From: Argyresthia goedartella
Taxonomy: Eukaryota; Arthropoda; Insecta; Lepidoptera; Argyresthiidae
Direction of reading: 5' to 3'
Assembly (NCBI GenBank): GCA_949825045.1
Contig: OX463810.1
Span: 40,000,201 to 40,064,200 of the forward strand
Length of the DNA: 64,000 nt
Both the position numbers and the translations under genes were made by a program. Below are positions 12,901-20,500 of this stretch, piece by piece. The notes below the pieces were generated by a model. It saw only the letters and a list, made by a program, of their open reading frames with translations. It made no database searches and was not told the origin of the DNA. The first letter of the stretch is position 1. The number at the start of each line of letters is the position of its first letter.

Positions 12901-15900
12901 GGTATTCGAATATTACAGATTCAAATGATGTATATTAATGTGGCCGTTGATTAATGACATTATCCAATCAAAATTATTATTTCTTACCAGGATCTTTATA
13001 CAGTTCACCATCTTCATCATAGACTGCGTAGTAAGGGTCGTATTGGTCAGGGTTGTAACTTTGAGAACCATTGTAGAGCATTTTAGGTCTAGGACTTGCG
13101 TACTGGGGTGGAGTTACACTCTCTGTTGGCTCCAGACTGAAATATCAGATATGTTTTTGACACTTCTCCTAACACAGAGATAAACATGACACAGTAAGTA
13201 ATTAATAAACTTTTATCTTACTTCCATAAAAAAGAGTAAGTAATTACTATTTACACAAACTTTTTGTCACATGTTAGTAGTCAGTAAGTCGTCTATATAC
13301 CGCTTTGTACATATTTATTGATTAGCAAAAGAAAGTCCAGTCAAGAGTCATTAGTCAGGATGAGGTGTGAAAAGTGCGAAGTTTATACAAACATTTGAAA
13401 TGCCGGTGGATTAGTGTCTAATGCCTGGATTATTTTGTCATTTACCTGTTTGTCCTATCGTCATGTCGGGTCTTAGTATATCTAGTCTCTTGATTGTGAC
13501 TGTCGCGAGGGGTGGTATGTCTCGTCTGTGTAACTATATTGGGGTGTCTTGTTTTCGCTCTTGGAGTTTTAGTATCTTGACTTTCAGGTGGCTGAGTTGA
13601 CGTAGCCTGCACAGTGGTTGGCTTAGCTAATCTATGCCTAACTGTATAAGGTCTCAGAGTAGTCTGGTTCAAATACTTTGGTGGTCTGATTGTGTTCGGA
13701 CCAAGTTCAGATGGTCTTTTCAAATGGATGGTTCTGTTTCTTCCGTGATAAATTGCGTAGTTGGCAACCTCAGGACGTGTGAGGACATTGGGAGATGGAG
13801 TAACGAATTTCACCACAACTGGTATGTTAGGTTTACCATTATTGGTATTTCGTATCTGTTCCTTGTGAGGAACTTTAGTTGCGGTTGAAATATCATTATG
13901 ATTTTTTGTGGCACTGTCAGTTTCATAGGAATTATAGATAACAGGTCTCCTCAAAGGCGATCTTTGGGGTGTTTTTTCTTCCAATTCATCTTCATAACCC
14001 TCACTATCTTCATATTCTTGGTAATTTTGGGCCATCTTTGGCCTTTGTGGCCTAACTTCTGAACTGGGCATGTACTGAGACTTTACTGGAGGCTCAAAGT
14101 AGTATTGTTCATCATCATCATAGTAATAATCCGGCATTTCTGGTGACGGTTTAGGGATGGGTTTCCGACTCGATGACGGGGCATTTGTGGTCGATGTAAC
14201 AGGATCTTTTGCAATATGGTATATGTTATGGTTGGCTATCGAACCATCCGTATGTGGCGTTGATTTAAGGATTGAAGAGAATAAGCTTTCCAGCTTAGGT
14301 AACTTTGTCACAGACGTAGGTCTAGCGGTCATCTCAGCATGTTTCCAAAATTGTTGCAGAACCGTTAACTGTTCATTGGCTATAGTGCTCACTGGTCTTG
14401 GTGTGGATGATTTGTAAGCTAAATATGGTTTTATGCTCGAAACGGAATAAGATTTTCCGGGGACACCCTCGTACGATGGCAGAGATTGTATTTTTTCCGC
14501 TTTCACTAAATATTGGTGCTTAGGTGTTGATACTAAAATAGGAGATCCAGTTCCTGTTACAATCACGTATGGTTTTGGAGTTACTGAGAATATATGACTA
14601 TTGTCACCTTTGAATACTTTATAATAGTCAGTTACAGGTCGAGTTGTGCTTGGTTGGGCATGATTAAAGTTGTAATTAATTGGTAAATGGCGATCGTCTT
14701 TGAAATTTGGTGGTTTGAGTTTCGGTCTCAGTGCATCTAAAGGTATGCCGCTGTTCTGAATGGGTCTGTTATAAATATTTTCATTAAGAACAGATTGTTG
14801 TTTTTGCTGTTGATGCTGTTTTAACTGTTGCTGCTGCTGTTGCTGTTTTTGTTGCTGTTGCTGTTGTTGTTGTTGATGATGTTTATGATTTTGCTGCTGC
14901 TGTTGTTGCTGCTCCTGTTGTAGCTGTAGCTGTTGTTTCTGATTGTGTTGCTGATGTGGTCTAAAGCTTTGTTCTTGTGTCTGTTGCGGTCTCTGAATGA
15001 ACTGTTCAAATTTAATTGGTTTTGATGTGGGTTGTGCATTCACAGTTTTGTCCGGCGACTGAATACCTCCTTCTGTAGGAATACTAAATGGTCTTGGGGT
15101 GCTCATGCCGTGATAATTAAGTTTAGTTGATTTTTGTCCTGTCTTTGTTGGGCTGACTGTTGATTCTTCTACTGGGTGGCTATTTGATTTTAACGCAGAA
15201 GTTTGGTGATTTTTTGGGTTTGGTGTGGTTATGCCTAGAGCTACGTCATGATCAGAACTTAATTTGGCTATAAAGGCATCGAAGTCAAAATTTGGATCGG
15301 CAAAAGGATTTTTAATATTAGCATACTTGTTGCTAGGATGTGTGTATTCGTATGGTAGCTCTGGCAAGTCATGTTGGAAATGGTCATCTTCATCATCATC
15401 CTCAGAAGAAGTTTCCTCCGAAGATTCATTTTCTTCTTCGTCAGACTGGTTGTTGTGATTTTCTGATGTTGGAGTATTGCTTTTTGGATTCTGGTTGTAA
15501 TGTGTATTGCGAATTTGACCTGGTCCGTTTTGGTTCTCCGCGTTAATTTTAGGTGGATCGGGATTTATTCTGTAATTGTTTTTTGGGCGAGGATGTTGTA
15601 TAAGTACTGGCGTTCCTGTTACAACTGTGCTCGGTAGTTGAAAAGAATCGTAAAAAGAATTTATTGGGTAATTATTTGATGTCTGAGCTATGTTTTGAAT
15701 TCCGCCTAAGTAGTTTTGCTTAGGGTTGTTATTATAGAAACCTCCTGCTAAGGCAGCGAATGGATTCTCCTTAATAGACAAAGATGAAATAGGAGGACTC
15801 TTTGTTATGATCTGAGTTGCTGTATTTAACGGATTATAGTTTTGTTTCTGAGTATTATCTGGTTGACTGGCTTTGAAGGGTTTTTGCGATTGTGCGCTAT

Positions 15901-17532
15901 CAGTCTGGTATGAAAAAAAAGGGTTTGCAGTTGAAAATCCTTCCTCAAAACTAGGTTTCCGTGTGCCATCATAGAAATTGTTGCTGTTTAGACTGTTATA
16001 CGTGGGCTGAAACCTTATGTTTTGTGTGTTTGATGGGGTATTAAAATACTGAGGAATGTCAACAAGCTTGATAGGCTTTGGACTGGACCAGATTTTTCCC
16101 GCAGATTTCAATCCATTTTTGAAATAATATCTTCCATGTCTGACTTGTCTCTTCCCTCTTTCTCCGTCTTCACCATCATCATTTTCAGCCTCTTCCAGAT
16201 CAAATTTAATTTCCCTTTGAAGATCGTAATCTTCCACGCCTCCATCATTCCTATCTTTAATACTGTCATTTGTTGCATTTATTTGTTTTTCCATTAACGG
16301 TTTGGTTGAAGAAGAAGTATCTCTCTTTCTTCTTGAAGGCCCTTGTTGCAGTGAATTTTCATCAATTACAATTGTATCAATGTCAAATTGTCGGTCATGG
16401 TGAGTGTCAGTCAAATTGTTGATTATGTCCGCGCTGAAATAAGGATAACAGTGTGTTATGAGATTGTTGTAAAGTCATTGGTCATGATCTGATAAAGTGT
16501 CATATTCACCTGAAAGCTTGTGGTGCTTGAGTTGCAGTTGGTCTTTTTTGTTCGATCTGAGTGCCGAACGAGAATGAACCTATTTTACCATTGTTTTGTG
16601 GTATTGAAGCTGGTATGATATTAGTGTTGAGCGTTCGTCCTGAGTCGACCTGCGCATAGCCATCTCTGTCACGCTGAACTTGACCAATAGTCGAAGGTTG
16701 TCCTCGGTACACGCGCTGCTGTCTGTCGCTTTCGATCTCATCGACTGGCGGGAGGTCATCGACTTCAGCGTAAAGCTGTTGTTGCTGTAATGATTACATT
16801 TACTTATATTAGATCACTGGAAGATTTATAGGGTCATACAGAAATGGGATACTGGGATACTTTTTTTTTGTAATTATTACCTTCTCATATTCATCGCGAG
16901 TGAGCTTGGGCTGTCCACGTGAAGTCACAACTGGGTTCGGCTGGAAACGCTGCTGCGGTGGCGGTGGCGGCAGCGGGGCCCTGCGGGGTGGCGGTGGGGG
17001 AGGGGGTTTCGGCTTCCTCTCTATCACTCGCTCGACCACTCGTTCTATTTCGTCGCCGTCGACTGAGCCAATTGCGTCACAGCCTACGTTGCGCGGCCAG
17101 TCGCAGGTTTGGAGCTCGTGGCTGGAATAGTGCAAAGAGAACACGCGTGATCAATCAGGCAAAAAGAAGATGAGTTAAAGTAACCTAAGTAAGTAAATAC
17201 TGCTGATACAATAGTAACTGGTGCTCAAACACTGGGAATTGGGTAAAATGGTCACAATAGAGGACCTATCACCTCATCATCTGTCTAACTACCCGAACCA
17301 AACCTGATATAAGTAAGTACGTACCTGTACATAAGGCCACCAGTGCAAGACTCTAGGAGCGCGCCGCCAAAAACGCACACGTAATACTGCGAGCAGTCAG
17401 TGGGGTGAGGGTAGTAGCCGAACTCTTCAGGGCAATCGAAGGTCGCGTCGCGTTTGATGTCCGCCCCGACTGGAACGCTTCGGATTGGCCCGGAGCGGTG
17501 CCGGGACCGGTCTGACTGTGCTGATTGGCATT
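762..17532 (-). CDS. Cda5: Chitin deacetylase, Cda5-like (group IV), multi-exon, 5' end missing
   Basis: Secreted enzyme expected to remove acetyl groups from chitin N-acetylglucosamine in extracellular matrix or cuticle. The order read from the sequence is a CBM14 chitin-binding domain with six Cys, a linker of about 1,900 residues rich in Pro, Gln, Asn, Ser and Thr, then a carbohydrate esterase 4 deacetylase domain. Deacetylase motifs seen are TFDD, HTVSH, RAPFLSVGG, DSSMP and a final YHAAWF. There is no LDLa module between the CBM14 and the deacetylase domain, which fits groups III/IV, and the huge linker fits Cda5. Exon coordinates (minus, transcript order): 17325-17532, 16881-17121, 16510-16784, 13446-16433, 12988-13136, 12354-12508, 12238-12284, 11495-11674, 9033-10985, 8279-8383, 7868-8064, 7502-7727 or 6974-7199, 6397-6689, 6038-6182, 5445-5652, 762-920. 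Every junction has GT..AG and agreeing phase. The first exon with start codon and signal peptide was not found. Confidence 0.88.
998..1255 (-). mobile_element. MITE-like element, copy 1, distal part
   Basis: Reverse-orientation copy of the element seen at 4877-5201, 11736-12190 and 37093-37607. It starts with the TTACTTTATCTACAC end and includes the CATAAACCCTCTTTACTGCG and GACGCCCGCCTGCGTGCCGC segments. It stops at GCAGAGCAAT, where a LINE is inserted. The remainder continues at 4753-4876. Confidence 0.72.
1477..3105 (-). pseudogene. LINE reverse transcriptase, interrupted by one stop
   Basis: Two open stretches in the same frame, 2074-3105 and 1477-1983. The first has RGKSPGHDGLSVEHLRH, NYRPISLATT, DVQFGFRAGLST, FLDLSKAFDFVN, GVRQGELTSPKLF and ISYADDMVVLSPS. 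The second is the C-terminal region (FKYLGHVVTD and onward). They are separated by 90 bp with a single in-frame TGA at 2074-2076. This is inactive as it stands. Confidence 0.85.
3256..4260 (-). pseudogene. LINE endonuclease domain
   Basis: A 334-codon frame with apurinic-endonuclease motifs in order: LASFNCKS, ALQETWLM, FSVYMP, ILGDFNAH, WLDHC and TWSDHFPLQ. It corresponds to the N-terminal half of a LINE ORF2. It runs into stops before the reverse transcriptase, and the connecting segment (about 3120-3255) is readable only in another frame, so there is at least one frameshift. Confidence 0.85.
4295..4792 (-). pseudogene. LINE ORF1 C-terminal fragment
   Basis: A 165-codon open frame ahead of the endonuclease. 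Its middle (ARIPLFIYNVTKEASLKDVA) resembles the RNA-binding ORF1 C-terminal domain of CR1/Jockey-group LINEs. The first dozen or so codons, including the ATG, lie in MITE sequence rather than LINE sequence, so the real ORF1 start is missing (5' truncated). Confidence 0.6.
4753..4876 (-). mobile_element. MITE-like element, copy 1, proximal part
   Basis: Continuation of the copy at 998-1255 after the LINE insertion, with GAACATGCGGTTCCG and the TAAACTAGTGTATGTAACTG segment. About 100 bp of the element's interior, present in other copies, is missing here. It abuts copy 2 head to head. Confidence 0.68.
4877..5201 (+). mobile_element. MITE-like element, copy 2
   Basis: It begins AGTAGTTTAT and ends ATAAACTACT, giving 10-bp terminal inverted repeats. 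It is a shorter version of the element at 11736-12190, lacking the GGCGGCACGCAGG segment. No coding capacity, so presumably a non-autonomous DNA element. Confidence 0.72.
5445..5652 (-). CDS. Cda5: Cda5 exon: last catalytic motif
   Basis: The acceptor is CCTTTTCAG and the donor CAA/GTGAGT; phase is 2 in and 0 out. It encodes APFGLFYHAAWF (motif 5, catalytic His region), the helical GFIMFLDFINSM stretch, and VTNWQALQWVRDPTPI, ending FQCDYQ. It joins in phase 0 to the terminal exon about 4.5 kb downstream across a transposon-filled intron. Confidence 0.92.
5841..5965. repeat. Nested intronic hairpins
   Basis: In the Cda5 intron 5653-6037. CGCAGATAACTGT (5841-5853) pairs perfectly with 5861-5873 across a 7-base loop. 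CCTTGGAGATA (5887-5897) pairs perfectly with 5955-5965. AGATAAC motifs recur between them. Role unknown. Confidence 0.6.
6038..6182 (-). CDS. Cda5: Cda5 exon: central deacetylase segment
   Basis: The acceptor is ATTTGCAG and the donor AACAG/GTATGA; phase is 1 in and 2 out. It encodes VWEVPMVMWQDLNGGRCSMG and then a segment ending NFDRHYTTN. The WEVPM and GGRCSMGD motifs are conserved in insect chitin deacetylases. Confidence 0.9.
6397..6689 (-). CDS. Cda5: Cda5 exon: HxxxH, RAP and DSSMP motifs
   Basis: The acceptor is CATTTCAG and the donor CCAG/GTAATG; phase is 2 in and 1 out. It begins with the second metal-binding His (HSFGEQFSQKKW) and contains RGMRAPFLSVGGN and YDSSMPVYENRPPSWPY, followed by HDCMIPPCP. 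These are CE4 motifs 2 to 4 with all expected residues present, so the domain looks catalytically competent. Confidence 0.92.
6974..7199 (-). CDS. Cda5: Cda5 alternative catalytic exon, copy b
   Basis: 226 bp with the same phases and the same donor sequence (TC/GTAAGT) as copy a; the acceptor CCACAAACAG follows a long C/T-rich tract. It encodes GDLPVESVPQM, MLTFDDSVNDLN and GHEMASHTI. The last third is identical at protein level to copy a for 24 residues, but many codons differ at silent positions. This suggests an old duplication kept by selection on protein sequence. Confidence 0.9.
7502..7727 (-). CDS. Cda5: Cda5 alternative catalytic exon, copy a
   Basis: 226 bp, phase 1 in and 2 out, acceptor CTTGCATAG, donor TC/GTAAGT. 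It encodes the start of the CE4 fold: GNLPVDVVPQM, then LITFDDAVNDLN (the metal-binding Asp of TFDD), ending at GHEFASHTV, just before the second His of the HxxxH motif. It is homologous to the exon at 6974-7199 (60 of 75 residues identical by eye). The two are alternatives because each supplies the same segment with the same phases. Confidence 0.9.
7868..8064 (-). CDS. Cda5: Cda5 exon: entry to deacetylase domain
   Basis: The acceptor is TTTTCGAGCAG and the donor CCTG/GTACGT; phase is 2 in and 1 out. The second half encodes KCRKDVCLLPDCSCGGKDIP, the conserved cysteine-rich start of the insect chitin deacetylase catalytic region. Both alternative downstream exons can complete the following Gly codon. 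Confidence 0.9.
8279..8383 (-). CDS. Cda5: Cda5 short linker exon
   Basis: The acceptor is ATCTGTTTCAG and the donor AAC/GTTAGA; 105 bp, phase 2 to 2. It encodes PSNTRGRGSAHYSTLSGN and then a Pro/Gln/Ser segment. The donor is weaker than the rest (GTTAGA), but it is the one that keeps frame with the next exon. The length is divisible by three, so it is a possible cassette exon. Confidence 0.72.
9033..10985 (-). CDS. Cda5: Cda5 second giant linker exon (650 codons)
   Basis: A 1,953-bp exon, phase 2 to 2, with acceptor TTCAACAG and donor CAGAG/GTATCG. It is rich in Thr, Ser, Asn and Lys, with repeated TTTT and STTR motifs, and no domain is recognised. Near the end come two cysteines (KCSSD, PKCNE). 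If the donor is not used, the frame continues for only eight more residues (ending RRAVA) and stops at 9005, so this exon could also be a terminal exon of a form without the deacetylase domain. Confidence 0.85.
11495..11674 (-). CDS. Cda5: Cda5 Ser/Thr-rich linker exon
   Basis: The donor AAG/GTACTA is clear; the acceptor is less so. ATACAG at 11675 gives 180 bp, phase 2 to 2. A second in-phase acceptor (GAGCAG, about 36 bp further in) would remove 12 residues. The protein contains ELGFEINPSSARTT and then a threonine/serine run suited to O-glycosylation. An inverted-repeat element ends only about 60 bp upstream of the acceptor, which has a poor pyrimidine tract. Confidence 0.72.
11736..12190 (+). 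mobile_element. MITE-like element, copy 3, in Cda5 intron
   Basis: The longest clean copy apart from copy 4. It starts AGTAGTTTATGTGACTGC and ends in a degraded version of the terminal repeat near AGATAAAATTATT. It occupies about 455 bp of a 563-bp intron, antisense to Cda5. It contains internal inverted segments around CACTCGAGAG and AATGTGTAATTTTTC. Confidence 0.72.
12238..12284 (-). CDS. Cda5: Cda5 47-bp micro-exon
   Basis: The acceptor ATGTTTCAG and donor CAG/GTAAAT flank 47 bp that translate as INNQNQYQSAIRHST plus two bases. Phase 0 in and 2 out is exactly what is needed to join the exon at 12354-12508 to the one at 11495-11674; without it the frame would break. It was found from phase bookkeeping, not from length. 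Confidence 0.72.
12354..12508 (-). CDS. Cda5: Cda5 linker exon
   Basis: The acceptor TTGGCAG has a GC-rich, purine-rich approach, so it is weaker than the others; the donor is CAG/GTAACG. Phase is 1 in and 0 out. It encodes YVQQYNLASLRPAVQQTYRG and then PPPPVRRP. Upstream in the same frame there is a TAA 20 bp before the acceptor, which rules out a longer exon. Confidence 0.78.
12988..13136 (-). CDS. Cda5: Cda5 linker exon
   Basis: The acceptor is ATATTTCAG and the donor CCTG/GTAAGA; phase is 2 in and 1 out. It is rich in Tyr, Pro and Asp (YNPDQYDPYYAVYDEDGE). It is not in the list of long open frames because it is only 149 bp, but the splice sites and phase match both neighbours. Confidence 0.82.
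13446..16433 (-). CDS. Cda5: Cda5 giant linker exon (995 codons), Gln-rich
   Basis: A single 2,988-bp open exon, phase 2 in (acceptor ATTTCAG) and phase 2 out (donor AG/GTAAAT). The protein is low complexity. Two dibasic clusters, RRKR and RGKR, lie near the start (residues 34-37 and 92-95 of the exon). An acidic Glu/Asp/Ser block lies around 15365-15450, and a glutamine/histidine-rich tract with several poly-Gln runs around 14800-14990. Ser/Thr/Pro-rich sequence with TTRP-like repeats follows. Similar O-glycosylation-prone linkers are typical of large chitin-binding matrix proteins. No catalytic domain is present. Its length is a multiple of three, so it could be skipped without a frameshift. 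Confidence 0.88.
16510..16784 (-). CDS. Cda5: Cda5 exon: acidic linker
   Basis: The acceptor is CATTACAG and the exon opens in phase 0 with QQQLYAEVDDLPPVDEIE. It continues as a polar, disordered-looking stretch and ends with the donor AG/GTGAAT in phase 2. No domain is recognised. It joins in frame to the giant exon at 13446-16433. Confidence 0.85.
16881..17121 (-). CDS. Cda5: Cda5 exon: end of CBM14 and polyproline linker
   Basis: It starts with the last base of a Ser codon and gives HELQTCDWPRNVGC, the last two cysteines of the CBM14 domain. An acidic/basic stretch follows (VERVIERKPK), then two proline runs of seven and five residues. The donor AAG/GTAATA leaves phase 0. The exon is GC-rich relative to its surroundings because of the proline and alanine codons. 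Confidence 0.9.
17325..17532 (-). CDS. Cda5: Cda5 exon: CBM14 chitin-binding domain
   Basis: The acceptor TTTCCAG precedes the exon and the donor is AG/GTACGT; phase is 1 in and 2 out. It encodes most of a peritrophin-A type domain, with the cysteine series DCP, DCS, VCV and SCT and the aromatic FGYYPHP and QYYVC segments. An ATG directly after the acceptor is out of frame with the domain, so this is an internal exon and the signal peptide must come from an upstream exon. Confidence 0.9.
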
Positions 17533-20500
17533 CTGGAAAGGAGAGATAGAAAAGGTTACAGAGTTTTTTTAGATTAGTTGTGATTTGTTGCTCGTTATTA
17601 GACCATTGTTGAACAACATGCTGAAGAAGATCATGATAATGAAGGATAATGAGATGATAAGGATGAAGAAAATGATAATGGGAACCATCAAATCAGCAAC
17701 AACAGCATGGATTCAGCAATAAAACGTTCGCATGAATAAAAGTAAATATACCCTCATTTAGTTGAAAAACTAATAGGACACTACCTCTAATAAATATTTG
17801 GCTCTACTCTATAGTAGCGAATAGATATAATAATGGCTATCGTTAGAAAGATCGACACTAGTTACCCTTCACGATCATTGAGCCATCAATTTCCAAACCG
17901 ATAATCAAAAGTCCATTCAAACAGCTCGGACTCACTGAAAAACCATTAAATTGTATTTATTTATAGAGTTGGCCCCACAACAAGTGATTCGATTTACCAA
18001 ATAGCTACTGGCACAACAACCAACAGCTAAGAAATATCAACTCTGGTTCTATTACTCAACCACTATAGGAATCCTTGACTTGCAACTTGCATTGTTGCAT
18101 TATCTACCTCCATGCTAAACTGTCCCATAGGAGTAGATATTTTAGATACAGCGCAAGTTATTCCTAGGCGTAGTAGTGACAGATGGCGTATTTTATAACA
18201 GACTTTTCGTGTGATCAGTTAATGCAATGAATAGGACTCTTATTCAGCAATGGCTGATAAAATCAAGATTAAGATTACAAATAAAGTTTTTATCTAAACG
18301 ATGAAGTCTTTTTTCCGGTTAGGTTTTATTTAATCAGATCAAAAAGAGGTTGCTGCTTTATCTATTCTTAAGATTTTTAGAAACTTTGAGGACTCTTCAA
18401 ATTATGTATATCATGCATGGCAGAGAGAGATATTTTGTCACGTTTAAATTGTGATCACGAATGTGACTAGTGTGGGATGTAGGACACTGGTCTGCGTAAG
18501 CACATGTTTCAACATCGACAGCTAGACGAATGTTTACGACAAGTGTGATAGCGAAAAAAATATATCTTAGACATATATTTCATATTACCCTTTAGAGTTT
18601 TTGCACCTACAAATGACAAACATTTTATTACTATTCACGAAAGATTAGCTATAAAACTATAAAACTAAGTGTGTGCTACAAACAGATACAGCCTTTCGTA
18701 AGGTTCTACTATTCTTTAACATATCCTAAACGAGTTTGAATTTCAAACTTAGCAATGATTCATATCGGCCTTGAGTCAGTTTCTATCAAAATCAAACATA
18801 TCCAACACAACAATGTCAGTAAAACAAAAGCGCGTTGATTTTCCCACAAGCAGATAATCGGCTGAAATCGTGCAACAACACCTTCGCACCGCAATGGCGT
18901 ACAAAGTAGCCCCAAACAACAACACATACTGAGTTTAATCTAGTTGTAATAAGGCTTACTAGGGTTGGAAGGTAATAGTTAATAGTTGTAATAAATGTCG
19001 ACACTCGGCCGTCAAGATTCGGGGCGCGTGGCCGGCGCACGCGCACACGAAATATGCTCGCGGCAGTGTTCAAGCATTGGCCGCACATTACTAATAGTAA
19101 CATTTTACCTTCTGTTCACATTTATTTATTTATCACTTGGTGCCAAGTCATCGCAGTCTCGCTTTCAATACAATGCCAAGAGATTACAAACAATTGGGAA
19201 GTCGTTTAGCTCTTTAATAGACTACCATTAGTCTGTGTGCAACCACTGTCAGTCCGACCACAGCGCTACTATTATCTGGCTAACCACTACCCAACGCCTT
19301 CAAACCAAAGCCCACCGGACATTGTGTGCCAAAATTACCCGATAAAGGCAGCCAAGGCGGCTATTATATGGTCTAGATATAAGCTGCCGGTTGGGCAACA
19401 ACTAGCCTACAATACTTCATTAATCAATCAGACTCCTTAGTCGTGGTCGGTCCGAATGATGCAAGAAAACCTAATCGGGCAATAACCGGGTTTCAATTAT
19501 TCACCATGGATGAGCAGATATACATAAGATATCTAATGATGGACTCGTGTGGGAAACCCTATGATTAGTATGTGCAATGCCTCGTTGAAGCTTTTGAAAA
19601 ACGGTTTGTGTAGAGTTTTTTCAATGCCTCAAAATTGGCAACTATAATTTATAATCGACCTCGCTTTTAATCTAATTTAAATACTCGGGACAGGGAATTT
19701 TGATTGTATAATGTGTTTGCCCAGCAATGGGACTCTTGTTGACTTAGAAACAGCAAATACACTGCTTCTAATTCTAAGTTAGTAAGAAACTTTAACAGTA
19801 TGTTATTTATTGCACAATTACACTAGCTACCAATACTTCAGCCACAACAGCCCACGTTGCAATCAAGCGATCTTTATGCATGCTATACAATCGTTTTTCT
19901 TTTACTATCGCTCTAATTGCGATACCATGTTGCTGGATTATTCAATATAGGTCGATCAAAGAAAGGCCCCTAGTCCTTACCGCAGGAGACACGTGGGCAG
20001 TGAGTGCTGGACCTCATTCTCAATCGAACAACATTTGCATGCAACACCTTACTTAACTCGAGACATTACACCCACAATATTAATATAAAAATAGGCTTTC
20101 TTGGTAACGTTTGTCTTTATTTGTATTTTATTGTATTTAACAACCTTTGCTATGTTTTGATCAAATAAAGTAAGATAGATGGTGATAGTGACTTTTAGTA
20201 GTATCATTAAAGAACATAGTGCATAAAATGTTATTTTAGTCAACCCTAAAGGAACTAACAAAAGTAAACATGCACATAAACTTAACGTTAAATAATACCG
20301 ATGTTAATCTTTAACAAAGCAACAACTTTGCAAATCAAGTAGACACCGGCTATGAATTATACTGGAACCGTCTAAAACATGAAATACAGTCAAGCAAAGA
20401 GCATGTATCAGGAATAATGAATGTCCTATTACGTCAAGTATCCAGTGTCCGCGATCCTTGTCTGGGAAGGCAGGCTTTAAGGCTAGATACTACCTGGACG

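Noticed and set aside
14821..15039. Asn/Ser-rich minus frame as a separate gene
   Set aside because: It is the CAG/CAA tract of the Cda5 exon read in another frame.
16900..17173. Gly-rich and Ala-rich plus-strand open frames
   Set aside because: They are shadows of the proline-run Cda5 exon on the minus strand.
18816..19103. Minus-strand frame starting MLLLVMCGQCLNTAAS as the missing Cda5 signal-peptide exon
   Set aside because: The hydrophobic part is too short and polar for a convincing signal peptide, and no phase-1 donor follows the start in a suitable place.
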